NCBI GenBank assembly: GCA_949127685.1
Contig: CASBPW010000098.1
Location: 1-21,601, forward strand
DNA length: 21,601 bases
Source: Candidatus Sivonenia alaskensis PMM_0068
GTDB lineage: Bacteria; Cyanobacteriota; Cyanobacteriia; Gloeobacterales; PMM-0068
Reading direction: 5' to 3'
Shown here: positions 1 through 7,239 of the stretch, piece by piece
Layout of the letters: each line of letters starts with the position of its first letter
Numbering within the stretch: the stretch's first letter is position 1
The notes under the pieces: generated by a model
The model's database searches: none
Told to the model about the DNA's origin: nothing
The model's input: only the letters and a program-made list of their open reading frames with translations
Translations under genes and position numbers: made by a program

Positions 1-188
1 ATCTATAATCCACCGACGCCGTTGGTGGATGCTCGTGATCAATCCTTTAGTACCCTAAGTTGCTAGTGTATGAAGGACATGATGAGGCTGGTTTTCAATC
101 ACCAGAAGATTCACCATAGCTAGAAGGGATTCTAGCCTTTTAGGCTTTCCCAAGAGTGCTACCCTTTTGAACTATGCCGGTTTTCCAC
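1..188. other. Intergenic stretch with short hairpins
   Basis: No gene is visible here. Positions 8-30 hold perfect 7-bp arms (ATCCACC and GGTGGAT) around a 9-base loop. Positions 120-135 hold CTAGAA and TTCTAG arms. An imperfect longer hairpin spans 126-151 (GGGA, AGCC, then GGCT, TCCC). The last two lie downstream of the stop of the minus-strand DUF4239 gene and could help end its transcript, but there is no clear T-run. Confidence 0.3.
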
Positions 189-956
189 TCAGCGTGGACG
201 CAGGGATTCAGCCAGGCTGATCAGATTTTGTGGATGCATGAGAATAAAGCCGTTGCGTGGGGAGTCGATGTCCGCTATGAGCATGAACGCGATAGAGACA
301 ACGAGCGGTAGAATCACAAACAAGTTGGATCCCGTTGAACTACTGCGCGCACCATAGCCGACCAACAAGTTACAGCAGATGGCGATCACTACCATCAGGG
401 CCCATGCCGCAGGCGGAATTCGGTTCCACCAGGCAGCCTGGGTATACCCCTGTCTGTTCAGCACATCGTTCATGCCCGAAACGGCCAGCGCGATAATCGG
501 GGTTGGCTGCGCTGCAGCGGGCGCCTGGACGGCGGACCACAACTCGTTCTGCAGCTGAGTCGTACGGGTGTTAATCTGCCGAAGCTCTTGCTCGTCACGG
601 GCCATATAAAACAGAATACGCTGATCGAGGTAGTTCCTCAGCAGCGGACGTAGCTTCGCCGCATCGGCCACAGGCAGCAGGTCAGCCCGGACGTATTCCG
701 TCCCGATCGCGTTGGCCTCTTCCTCCTCGTAGTTCCTGCGTTGGTCGTACCGGCTTACGGCCATCGAAAAGGTGAATCCGATCAGGAGCGAGAGCAGTGT
801 CAGCGTAGCGGCCCGGAGTATGCTGAGGTCGTCACGTACGTCCTCGTCTAGGGCGCGCTTCTTGCTGAAAAAAAACCAGGCGATCCGCTCTGAGAACAAC
901 AGCACAATGAACGAGAGTACGAAAACAAGCAGCGGATAATCCGTCACCCTGTACAT
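189..956 (-). CDS. DUF4239-type integral membrane protein
   Basis: The protein has 255 residues and four likely membrane segments, two near the N-terminus (about residues 8-28 and 48-67) and two near the C-terminus (about 181-203 and 211-229). A polar, charged and probably helical stretch lies between them, with the run EEEEANAIGTEYVRADLL at its start. This layout and the glutamate-rich motif match the DUF4239 (bestrophin-like) family. Its members are inner-membrane proteins of unproven function, sometimes suggested to be channels. The start is well supported: AAGGAG lies about six bases upstream of the ATG. The gene is monocistronic in this window or preceded by a doubtful 55-codon frame that ends three bases before it. 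The family assignment is from memory of the motif layout. The biochemical role is unknown. Confidence 0.8.
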   Translation of the reverse strand: MYRVTDYPLLVFVLSFIVLLFSERIAWFFFSKKRALDEDVRDDLSILRAATLTLLSLLIGFTFSMAVSRYDQRRNYEEEEANAIGTEYVRADLLPVADAAKLRPLLRNYLDQRILFYMARDEQELRQINTRTTQLQNELWSAVQAPAAAQPTPIIALAVSGMNDVLNRQGYTQAAWWNRIPPAAWALMVVIAICCNLLVGYGARSSSTGSNLFVILPLVVSIAFMLIADIDSPRNGFILMHPQNLISLAESLRPR

Positions 957-959
957 ACG

Positions 960-1127
960 CTACTCCTTGTTTCGTAATCGGGTAAAGACAGAGGGCACCC
1001 GAGCAGTCACACGCCTGTCTGGTCGTGACGCCGCGATCAGCCGCCCGTGCCCAAGTTCATCTCTGCGCCCAGCCATGAGTAAAGGTACTTTCACGCGATG
1101 TTCACCCAGGGTTCGTTCGGTTTCCAT
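960..1127 (-). CDS. Doubtful 55-residue ORF ending just before the DUF4239 gene
   Basis: An ATG at 1127, with GGGGAA a few bases upstream, opens a 55-codon frame whose TAG lies three bases before the DUF4239 start. Spacing and ribosome site would suit translational coupling. The product is arginine-rich and resembles nothing I know. The opposite strand is also open over this GC-rich stretch, so chance is a serious alternative. Confidence 0.2.
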   Translation of the reverse strand: METERTLGEHRVKVPLLMAGRRDELGHGRLIAASRPDRRVTARVPSVFTRLRNKE

Positions 1128-1141
1128 TCGTTCCCCTTCAC

Positions 1142-1249
1142 TTATGGACGGCCTTGATTACGATAGGTTTTCCACTCTTGCCAGCCGAAGGCACCGCTTT
1201 TCAGTGCAGCAGCCCGGTCACGGATGCGCTGGGCGCCGGCAATGGCTTT
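1142..1249 (-). pseudogene. C-terminal remnant of a Phd/YefM-like antitoxin (tentative)
   Basis: A stop-free minus-strand frame of 35 codons ends in TAA at 1142-1144. It has no start codon and is bounded upstream by another stop. Its end contains AFGWQEWKTYRNQGRP, preceded by RIRDRAAALKSG. This resembles the tail of small prevent-host-death type antitoxins, which often end in a WxEWKxYRDEGRP-like sequence. The N-terminal DNA-binding half and any toxin gene are absent, so this is at most a decayed relic. The rest of 957-1371 holds no convincing gene. Confidence 0.4.
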
Positions 1250-1371
1250 TTAATAATACAAGAGCAAAGGATAATCTCCACTCTCCCAACTGCTGAAGTG
1301 ATTTGATCCTTAGCGTTTGTTAACCCCTTGACATCCAACAGCAGCATCCATGCCGATGAGAATGTTCTGGA

Positions 1372-2412
1372 CTACTGGTGATGATTATCGATCGCTGAAT
1401 AGGTCCCTCCATAAATGATTTGGCGAATCATGTCCCCAGCCAGGAAATCATGAGGGAAACCCAGTTCAATGTGCGTCGTCTCACTCAGCTTGTCTATTTG
1501 CTCTGGAGTCAACTGCCAGTCTAGACAACCTAGATTCTCTTGAATCTGCGATACCTTACGGGAACCAATGATCGGAATCACAACTCCTCGTTGTTGACGT
1601 AACCAGTTTAGGGCTACCTGAGAGGCTGGACGACCGATTTGCTCGGCGATTTGACCTACGGAGTTCGCGAGGTGCAGACGCTTCTCGCCGATAGCGCTGG
1701 CTTCTCCAAGACGACCCGCGCCTTCGGATGGCTTCGTTTGAGAGTATTTCCCCGTCAGAAGACCGCCCGCCAAAGGTGACCAGGCCATGACGGCGAGATC
1801 AAAGGCACGGGCCATGGGCATGAGTTCTCTCTCAACATCTCTCTGCGCCAAGCTGTATTCCACCTGTAGCCCAACGAAGGGATTCCAGCCATACCCCTGA
1901 GCTAGGGTATTCGCCTGAGAAACGATCCAGGCGGGCGCATCAGAGATTCCGATATAGAGGACCTTCCCAGACCGGACCAGATCATTGAGTCCGCGCATCA
2001 CTTCCTCAACCGGAGTCATGAAATCCCAGGCATGGAGCCAGAGGATATCGACATACTCGGTGTTAAGCCGTTTGAGGCTCTCCTCCACGGAACGCATCAT
2101 GTTCTTACGATGATTACCACTGAAATTCGGGTCGCCCTCTCGCATCGATAAGGTGTACTTGGTCGCCAGGACAAAGTGGTCACGGTCACTCTTAACCAAT
2201 TTTCCAACCCAGGTTTCGCTTTGCCCTTGGTTGTAGTTATTGGCCGTATCGATGAAGGTACCTCCTGCTTCGGCAAAAGCTTCAAAGATTTTCTGACCTT
2301 CTTCTGGAGTAATGGCTAAATTCCAATCTTTCCAGACTTCCCCAAATGTCATGGTACCAAGGCATAATTCAGAGACTCTTAAACCACTTTTACCGAAGAG
2401 CTTGTAGCGCAT
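1372..2412 (-). CDS. Aldo/keto reductase
   Basis: This 346-residue cytosolic NADPH-dependent oxidoreductase belongs to the aldo/keto reductase superfamily, whose members reduce aldehydes and ketones. The catalytic tetrad can be placed at Asp55 and Tyr60 (in DTANNYNQGQSE), Lys85 (ATKYT) and His127 (LWLHAWD). The cofactor-binding part of the barrel is visible at PIIGSRKVSQIQENL near the C-terminus. Length and motifs suit the YajO/IolS-like bacterial subgroup. The ATG at 2412 is supported by AGGAG about seven bases upstream. It stands alone between decayed regions, so the context gives no clue to the physiological substrate. The family is certain; the substrate is unknown. Confidence 0.93.
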   Translation of the reverse strand: MRYKLFGKSGLRVSELCLGTMTFGEVWKDWNLAITPEEGQKIFEAFAEAGGTFIDTANNYNQGQSETWVGKLVKSDRDHFVLATKYTLSMREGDPNFSGNHRKNMMRSVEESLKRLNTEYVDILWLHAWDFMTPVEEVMRGLNDLVRSGKVLYIGISDAPAWIVSQANTLAQGYGWNPFVGLQVEYSLAQRDVERELMPMARAFDLAVMAWSPLAGGLLTGKYSQTKPSEGAGRLGEASAIGEKRLHLANSVGQIAEQIGRPASQVALNWLRQQRGVVIPIIGSRKVSQIQENLGCLDWQLTPEQIDKLSETTHIELGFPHDFLAGDMIRQIIYGGTYSAIDNHHQ

Positions 2413-2466
2413 AGGGTTCTCCTGTAGATAACATCACGGCAATCTCATGTTATGAGGAATCCAGCT

Positions 2467-2605
2467 ATGTCAATCACACCTGGCTCTCATGCTGTCAAAA
2501 CCTTCTTCGGTAGGGCAATGGGAGTACTATGTTTTTCTATAGGAGTTGGTCTTACGAGTTCGGCTTGGGCCCTGCAGGTGCACGGGACAACCTATTTTGA
2601 AAGGG
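2467..2605 (+). pseudogene. Truncated exported protein, possibly DUF2808 family
   Basis: From the ATG at 2467 the frame encodes a signal peptide: a charged start, a hydrophobic core around GVLCFSIGVGL, and a signal-peptidase-like site after SSAWA. The mature part begins LQVHGTTYFER and then runs into unrelated sequence at about 2600, where the frame of an IS3-type OrfA begins. The mature start resembles cyanobacterial DUF2808 proteins, which often begin with a similar TxYF(E/D)xPP segment. I infer that an exported-protein gene was cut near its start by insertion or deletion. The frame runs out at 2670. Confidence 0.4.
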
Positions 2606-2760
2606 AAGAAAGCTATGCTAGATGGGGCGGCTGCCGTTTTCCAGACTGGACAAAAAGCCTCCAAAGATAAGCAGGCTGAAGCGCTGACGGATCAGCTATA
2701 TCGGCAAATCGGCCAGCTAACGGTGAGCGCGATTTTTTGCCACGCAAATTGGGAAAATGA
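2606..2760 (+). pseudogene. IS3-family OrfA C-terminal remnant
   Basis: The frame reads AMLDGAAAVFQTGQKASKD, then LYRQIGQLTV. This is the typical end of the small IS3 helix-turn-helix protein OrfA (LDGA..VF, then LY.QIGQLKVE.DFL..KLG). After LTV the match continues only in another frame (RDFLPRKLGK, then TGA at 2758-2760), which points to a one-base loss near 2726. The TGA overlaps an ATG as in IS3 orfA/orfB junctions, but the following frame soon stops. The N-terminal half of OrfA, nearly all of OrfB and the terminal repeats are missing, so this copy is dead. Confidence 0.7.
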
Positions 2761-2797
2761 GCTGCAACCAAAGAGGGGCAATGCTCTGCTTATCAGC

Positions 2798-3478
2798 TTA
2801 TCGGGGCTGAGCTTGGAGTTTTAGCAGGGTAATGCAAGTCATCAACCAGAGGAACCCGACGGCATAGCCTGCAAGCACATCGCTGGGCCAGTGAACGCCC
2901 AAATACAGACGGCTCAAGCCAATTGCAGCAATTAAGCCAACGGTAGCTGTGTAAATCGGACGGGAAAATTTGGGAAACTGACTTGCCAGAAGATAGGCCA
3001 AAAATCCATAGATCACCATAGCTCCTAAAGCGTGACCACTCGGGAAACTGAAGGATTTCTCGGTGATCAGGTAAGTCCAAAGAGTAGGGCGGGGCTTAGC
3101 GAAGAAAAGCTTCAATCCTACGTTTAGAATCAGAGCACCGAGAGAGGCAATCGCAAACAGTTGTGCTTCGGTACGCTTTTGCTTCCACCATAACCAGCCT
3201 AAACTGCCGATCACCACTCCAACGATGAAGCCGGGATTGCCCAACTGAGTCAGCTCCAGCATGACCCTATCTAATCGAGGATTTGCCCGCTGATGAATCT
3301 GGACCAATAAGGTTGTGTCCACACTGAATGCCTCTTTTTCCCATACTTCCTGGAACAGCTTACTTAAGCCTAAGAGGAGCACCATGCAGACTACCAAACT
3401 AACCGTTCCGATGGCGGCCATCAAGGAGGCGAGATAAGGACTAATGTGTCGAGTCCAGAAATGAATCAGTTGTCTCAT
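2798..3478 (-). CDS. PAP2-family membrane phosphatase
   Basis: This 226-residue membrane protein carries all three motifs of the type 2 phosphatidic acid phosphatase family: K123LFFAKPRP131, FPSGHA at about 145-150, and SR189-190 with H196 and D200 (SRLYLGVHWPSD). These form the vanadium-haloperoxidase-like active site that removes phosphate from lipid or isoprenoid phosphates at the outer face of the membrane. About five or six hydrophobic segments are seen. The substrate could be phosphatidate, phosphatidylglycerophosphate or undecaprenyl diphosphate; the sequence does not decide. I take the ATG at 3478; a TTG two codons upstream (3484) is also in frame, and neither has a strong ribosome site. 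The 3' end touches the decayed IS3 region. Confidence 0.92.
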   Translation of the reverse strand: MRQLIHFWTRHISPYLASLMAAIGTVSLVVCMVLLLGLSKLFQEVWEKEAFSVDTTLLVQIHQRANPRLDRVMLELTQLGNPGFIVGVVIGSLGWLWWKQKRTEAQLFAIASLGALILNVGLKLFFAKPRPTLWTYLITEKSFSFPSGHALGAMVIYGFLAYLLASQFPKFSRPIYTATVGLIAAIGLSRLYLGVHWPSDVLAGYAVGFLWLMTCITLLKLQAQPR

Positions 3479-3609
3479 GATCAATGGGTCATGGGTATAG
3501 TGATCGCAGCATAGCCATTCGAGGTCAAGAGCTGAAAAAGCTAATAGTCGGCAAATTTTTTAGAACCTCATTATTTATAGTCGAAAACGTTCGAGGAATA
3601 TTGGTGTGA

Positions 3610-3640
3610 AATTATTCAAGTATCTATGATTTGAATAATT
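3610..3640. repeat. Perfect 10-bp inverted repeat, AT-rich
   Basis: AATTATTCAA at 3610-3619 is matched exactly by TTGAATAATT at 3631-3640, around an 11-base spacer. No GC core or U-tract makes it a classic terminator. It could be a regulator site, or the end or scar of a small mobile element, next to the broken DUF853 gene. Confidence 0.5.
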
Positions 3641-3688
3641 CTTTAGCCTTCGCTATGGTGGCGCCACATCAGCTTGAACAGTATTGAG

Positions 3689-3976
3689 TCAATAGCTCCT
3701 GGATGAGTTGTGCGTAAGGCTTTTTTGCGCTGGCCAAAACAACATGCTCCTAGCGCCGTCCCCCAAAATAGAGCCCAACCCACCACGAATAATTTGTCGG
3801 CCCCTCTGATTATCGGCGGCACGGACGGCACTTTTCGCCATGGATGCCCAGATATCATCTGCTTGACACCCCTTAGGTTGCTTCTGCGAGACTGCTGATG
3901 CTTGCGCTGTCTGTTCCCCGCGAGCCTTCAGTATTTCGTAGGCAGATTCGCAGTCAATCTCCTTCTCGTAATGCCC
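3689..3976 (-). pseudogene. C-terminal remnant of a HerA-like (DUF853/YjgR) ATPase
   Basis: A minus-strand frame of 95 codons is open between a TAG at 3977-3979 and a TGA at 3689-3691, with no start codon near its beginning. Its first residues read HYEKEIDCESAYEILKARGE, and the middle reads DIWASMAKSAVRAADNQRGR followed by QIIRGGLGSILG. This strongly resembles the C-terminus of DUF853 helicase HerA-like proteins, which contain Y..xIDRESAYE and a final KSAxRxxGxQxGRxIxRGxLGSxLGG. An Arg-to-Cys change (DCES for DRES) and about 25 extra residues after the usual end suggest decay. The ATPase core is absent. Such proteins are DNA-translocase-like ATPases of uncertain role. Confidence 0.65.
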
Positions 3977-4240
3977 CTAGCTTGTAAATTTTTTCAGGAA
4001 AGGGTTTCATGAGAATTACTACCTTATGCCCATGAAATCCTATGAATTAGGGCACTCTAAGGCGTAATGCTTTGCAGCCCAAACTGGCACTGTGCTAGGC
4101 CAGGTTATACTTTCTAGCTTCATTCTTGATTTAGTGGACTTTTGACAAAACGGATTTCTGAGATTAGATAAACATCGGTCGAGCCCTATAGCGATTCTCT
4201 GTTCAGGTACCTTGAGCATCTCAGAAAGCCTTATACAGCC

Positions 4241-4945
4241 TCATTTATGAGGCACCTCATCCGAACTGGTCTTGTACATTTCTGAGAACTGCTCCCGAAG
4301 TTGCTTGAGCTTTGGTAAATCATTCACCACAACGTAGGGATAACTTGGATTGCGAGCAATGAAGTTCTGATGGTACTTCTCAGCGGCATAAAAACTGTTC
4401 AAGGGAACCAGCTGGGTCACGATGGGCTGAGGGAATAGGTGAGTTTTGTTGAGTTGACTAATGTACTCTTGCGCGGCTCGCTGCTGCTCACTATTAGCAA
4501 AAAAGATCACGGAGCGATACTGCGTACCCCAGTCAGGCCCTTGCCGATTCAACTGGGTCGGGTCATGCGCTACCAAAAGGAAAACCTTCAGGAGCTGATT
4601 GTACGAGATCTGCGATGGATCAAAGGTAATTTTCACTGACTCCGCGTGGCCCGTTTGCCCGGCACTGACGGTCTCGTAGTTTGCCGTCGCTGCCTTGCCG
4701 CCAGCATAGCCAGAGACGACCTCGGAAACGCCTTTGAGATGCTCGAAGACTGCTTCCACGCCCCAGAAACATCCCCCAGAGAAAACGGCTGTCTGTTTTC
4801 CCTTCGACGTAGCAGCCGGAATATTGGCTGCGGCTGCGGGAGGCATCGTCGGGGAAACACTGCATGCCAGTAGAGCAGCGCTCAACCCAAGGATGGATAA
4901 GCTGTGCCCCCAAGAGCGGAAAAAAAGAAAAGTCTGAATTGCCAT
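4241..4945 (-). CDS. msrA: Peptide-methionine (S)-S-oxide reductase, probable lipoprotein
   Basis: This 234-residue enzyme reduces methionine-S-sulfoxide in oxidised proteins. The catalytic motif GGCFWG (nucleophile Cys59) opens the MsrA domain at about residue 53, followed by family segments such as YETVSAGQTGHAE and GTQYRSVIFF. The N-terminus carries a hydrophobic signal ending in LLAC28, a good lipobox, so the protein is predicted to be exported and lipid-anchored rather than cytosolic. Cys28 and Cys59 are the only cysteines: the usual C-terminal resolving cysteines are absent, which implies a one-cysteine form regenerated by another thiol or thioredoxin route. The start is supported by AGAGGA about 12 bases upstream. 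It stands alone; no msrB lies nearby. Confidence 0.93.
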   Translation of the reverse strand: MAIQTFLFFRSWGHSLSILGLSAALLACSVSPTMPPAAAANIPAATSKGKQTAVFSGGCFWGVEAVFEHLKGVSEVVSGYAGGKAATANYETVSAGQTGHAESVKITFDPSQISYNQLLKVFLLVAHDPTQLNRQGPDWGTQYRSVIFFANSEQQRAAQEYISQLNKTHLFPQPIVTQLVPLNSFYAAEKYHQNFIARNPSYPYVVVNDLPKLKQLREQFSEMYKTSSDEVPHK

Positions 4946-4976
4946 AGTGTCGTCAAGTCCTCTGTTGCTCTTCTGA

Positions 4977-5213
4977 TTAATATACGGCGACAGGCCTCGA
5001 ACAGATTGGATAAAACACCATAGCCACTTCTATGAGTATTTAAACCAGTTTTGTAACTATAGAGGGTTTGCATCTATTCAAAAGCACTTTCATCTTCGTT
5101 GGGATCCTCACTATCTAGTCTATCCAAAATTGTCTGTGCTGCCTGAAGTTATCACTGCTCTTCGAGCTGATTCAGGGGACCGCCTACTGAACTACCTAAA
5201 ACCAGACCCATAG
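4977..5213 (+). other. Stop-free frame of 78 codons, possible gene relic
   Basis: The 320-bp gap between msrA and the deacetylase holds a plus-strand frame that stays open from a TGA at 4974 to a TAG at 5211-5213. It has no ATG or GTG. Its second half looks protein-like (HYLVYPKLSVLPEVITALRA, then DRLLNYLKPDP). I do not recognise the family. It may be the tail of a lost gene, but chance is possible in a frame this short. Nothing else was found in the gap. Confidence 0.25.
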
Positions 5214-5265
5214 AGAATAAGTGTTAGGTTAGTTTTAGAAGCATAAGAGTAGGTGTAGGCAAACA

Positions 5266-5964
5266 ATGTACTTTTCCTTCGTCTACAAAACTTTGCATCG
5301 AGTCTTAGAACCAGCATCCCCAAGTTGTCTTTGGACTGGGGTTAGAGACTCGCCGGCTATCGCGCTGACCTTTGACGATGGTCCTCATCCGCAGTACACA
5401 CCACAACTGTTGCAGATCCTGAAAAAGTACAGCGTCTCTGCCAGCTTTTTCTGGCTCGGAACTTGTGTTCAAAAGTCCCCCGATGTTGCCAGAGCAGTCT
5501 ATGAAGAAGGCCATTGGATTGGCTTGCATGGCTATGACCATCACCCCTTTATCCAGATGAAGGCCAGCGTTCTCAAAAATAATTTGGAGCGCACTCAAGC
5601 GGTCATCGCTCAAGCCTGTGGGATAGACCTTGCTCAAGTGCAGAAGGAAGTGACCGATGTCCGCCCACCGAATGGAGTATTTACATCCCATACCCTAGAC
5701 CTGTTGCAGCAATGGAGTTACCGTCCTGTCATGTGGAGCCTAATTACAGAGGATTGGACTCAACCTGGACTTTCTGTGGTGGTGCAGCGTGTCCTTCAAC
5801 AAATTAAGAATGGTTCCTTGATTGTCTTGCATGATGGATATTACGGAGGGGGGCAAGATGTTGCAGCTATAGCAGATCAGTTGATTCCCTGTTTGCTAGA
5901 GCAAGGATACCAGTTCATCACGGTAGATAGACTTTGGAAACAGAAATTTGCAAGCTCGTCTTAA
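5266..5964 (+). CDS. NodB-type polysaccharide deacetylase
   Basis: This 232-residue enzyme is of carbohydrate esterase family 4, which removes N- or O-acetyl groups from peptidoglycan, chitin-like oligomers or other polysaccharides. Motif 1 is TFDDGPH (Asp37 general base, Asp38 metal ligand). Motif 2 is H88GYDH92, a variant of the usual H(S/T)xxxH. Motif 3 is R133PPNG, and motif 5 is LHDG at about 189-192. The metal triad Asp38, His88, His92 is therefore complete. No clear signal peptide is seen, although residues 1-12 are mildly hydrophobic. The ATG at 5266 has only a weak upstream purine run. The gene ends convergently with the next minus-strand gene; a small hairpin lies between them. The exact substrate is unknown. 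Confidence 0.92.
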   Translation: MYFSFVYKTLHRVLEPASPSCLWTGVRDSPAIALTFDDGPHPQYTPQLLQILKKYSVSASFFWLGTCVQKSPDVARAVYEEGHWIGLHGYDHHPFIQMKASVLKNNLERTQAVIAQACGIDLAQVQKEVTDVRPPNGVFTSHTLDLLQQWSYRPVMWSLITEDWTQPGLSVVVQRVLQQIKNGSLIVLHDGYYGGGQDVAAIADQLIPCLLEQGYQFITVDRLWKQKFASSS

Positions 5965-5976
5965 TAACCTCCAGCA

Positions 5977-5999
5977 CTCAACCGTTGGGTGAGAGATTT
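5977..5999. terminator. Possible terminator between convergent genes
   Basis: CTCAACC at 5977-5983 and GGGTGAG at 5987-5993 pair with one mismatch around GTT, followed by AGATTTT. It lies 13 bases after the deacetylase stop. The stem is short and the T-run brief, so this is a weak candidate. Confidence 0.3.
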
Positions 6000-6026
6000 T
6001 CAGAAAACTTCCAAACAATCCTCTTC

Positions 6027-6245
6027 CTAAAGAGGAAAACTGCGCTTGAGCGCCGCAGGAGTGTTTTTCAGAAGCCATTGAGCGGCGGACACATCCCCTT
6101 CATCCCAAGCCAAATGCTCGATAGTAGTTAGGAAAAGTTCTGCTACTCGGTCACCGCGCATACATTTTTGCAATTGAAGGATGATACTTCTGGCCTGATC
6201 AACGTTACGGGCTCGAATCGCGCTGGCTAGTGCATCTGTCGGCAT
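6027..6245 (-). CDS. Small hypothetical helical protein, 72 residues
   Basis: The ATG at 6245 is preceded by AAGGAAGG at good spacing, and the product looks like a real globular protein: two or three amphipathic helices with segments such as ARSIILQLQKC and VAELFLTTIEHLAWDEGD. It carries no signal peptide, membrane segment or catalytic motif that I recognise. The repeated pattern of alternating small and leucine residues could be a minimal TPR/ankyrin-like helical pair, but this is only inference. It is convergent with the deacetylase. Upstream, a perfect hairpin CATGCT/AGCATG (6263-6281) sits in its probable leader or promoter region. I judge it likely coding and of unknown function. Confidence 0.6.
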   Translation of the reverse strand: MPTDALASAIRARNVDQARSIILQLQKCMRGDRVAELFLTTIEHLAWDEGDVSAAQWLLKNTPAALKRSFPL

Positions 6246-6516
6246 AGTGCCTTCCTTTGATTCATGCTTATTTTTAGCATGTCTGGTCGGACAGAGGGGG
6301 CTTTTTACTGGCTTTGTTTACGCTGGTTAGAGAATGTTTAAAAATAGATAACTTCAGTTACAAATAAGTGCGTTTTTGTGTCTAGTCTAAGGCCCAAAAT
6401 AATTATAGATAGATACTTCTCTATGATAATAACTGGATAGATTGATTTTTATCTAACATACTGGGATGTAATCTGTAAAGAGGTAAAGTGTCTAACTTTA
6501 AACACGTGGGGACAAA

Positions 6517-7239
6517 ATGAAAGAAACAGGTACATCCGTTTATCTCTCTAGAAGAAGCTTGGTCAAGGTGGCAGGAGTGAGTTTGATGGGCGCTGGAGCC
6601 CTAACCGCAGGGCTTGTGAGAACTGGCGCTATGGCAGCTGAAACCGCTAGTCCCCAGAACAGCATCACTCCTGATGAGGCCCTGAAGAAATTGATGGAGG
6701 GCAATAAGCGTTTTGTGGGGGGGGAAACCATAATGCCCAACCGTTCGATGGCCCGCGTACGAGAGTTAGCCAAGGGGCAAAAGCCTTTCGCTGCTTTCCT
6801 GAGTTGTGCTGATTCTCGGGTTCCGGTCGAAATTCTTTTTGACCAAGGGTTTGGGGATGTATTCGTATGCCGCGTAGCTGGAAACACCGCTACGGCAGAA
6901 GAGACCGGCAGTTTGGAGTTTGGTGCTGCAGTGCTAGGAGCCAAGGTATTGATGGTTCTGGGACATGAATACTGCGGAGCGGTGAAAGCCACACTGGCAG
7001 GTAAAGAGGTACCGGGTTCGATACAAGCAGTTTTAGATCCAATCAAGCCAGCCGTTGCTATGCTCAAGGACAAAAAAGCAAAAGGAGCCCTGGATGAAGC
7101 TATTGCCAATAACGTTAAGCTCCAGGTAGCCAAACTCAAAGAGTCTCCACTGCTGAGTTCTTTGATCAAAGAAGACAAGCTGAAAATTGTCGGCGCGGTC
7201 TACGACCTAGACGAGGGCAAGGTAACGCTGTTGACTTAA
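6517..7239 (+). CDS. Tat-exported beta-carbonic anhydrase
   Basis: This 240-residue zinc enzyme interconverts carbon dioxide and bicarbonate. The beta-class zinc site is complete: Cys97 in the motif C97ADSR101 with the Asp99-Arg101 dyad, and His150 and Cys153 in HEYCG. The N-terminus has a twin-arginine signal, SRRSLVK at 11-17, then a hydrophobic stretch and a likely cleavage after AMA at about 38-40. It is thus predicted to be exported folded to the periplasm or thylakoid lumen, like the cyanobacterial exported beta-enzyme EcaB. I do not claim orthology. GTGGGG lies about six bases before the ATG. The 271-bp upstream gap is AT-rich and probably holds its promoter. The gene is convergent with alaS. 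Confidence 0.93.
   Translation: MKETGTSVYLSRRSLVKVAGVSLMGAGALTAGLVRTGAMAAETASPQNSITPDEALKKLMEGNKRFVGGETIMPNRSMARVRELAKGQKPFAAFLSCADSRVPVEILFDQGFGDVFVCRVAGNTATAEETGSLEFGAAVLGAKVLMVLGHEYCGAVKATLAGKEVPGSIQAVLDPIKPAVAMLKDKKAKGALDEAIANNVKLQVAKLKESPLLSSLIKEDKLKIVGAVYDLDEGKVTLLT

Larger units (their letters stand above)
3485..4240. other. Decayed 756-bp gap between the PAP2 and msrA genes
   Basis: No intact gene is present. The gap contains a perfect AT-rich inverted repeat (3610-3640) and a minus-strand tail of a HerA-like/DUF853 gene (3689-3976), listed separately. From 3980 to 4238 I see no coding remnant. A 6-bp hairpin (CCTCAT, TT, ATGAGG) at 4239-4252 overlaps the msrA stop codon. Confidence 0.5.

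Noticed and set aside
967..1296. Plus-strand 109-codon ORF
   Set aside because: Arginine- and serine-rich shadow sequence with no ribosome site. It lies antisense to the antitoxin-like relic, whose frame reads more like protein.
1328..1333. Perfect TTGACA resembling a -35 element
   Set aside because: No suitable -10 box and no plus-strand gene downstream; the next gene is on the other strand.
3643..3858. Minus-strand 71-codon ORF
   Set aside because: It is in a different frame from the DUF853-like tail and has no protein-like pattern of its own.
3710..3898. Plus-strand 62-codon ORF
   Set aside because: Antisense to the DUF853-like remnant, with random-looking composition.
6540..7178. Minus-strand 212-codon ORF opposite the carbonic anhydrase gene
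   Set aside because: Antisense shadow of a clearly coding gene; serine/alanine-rich product with no known motif.
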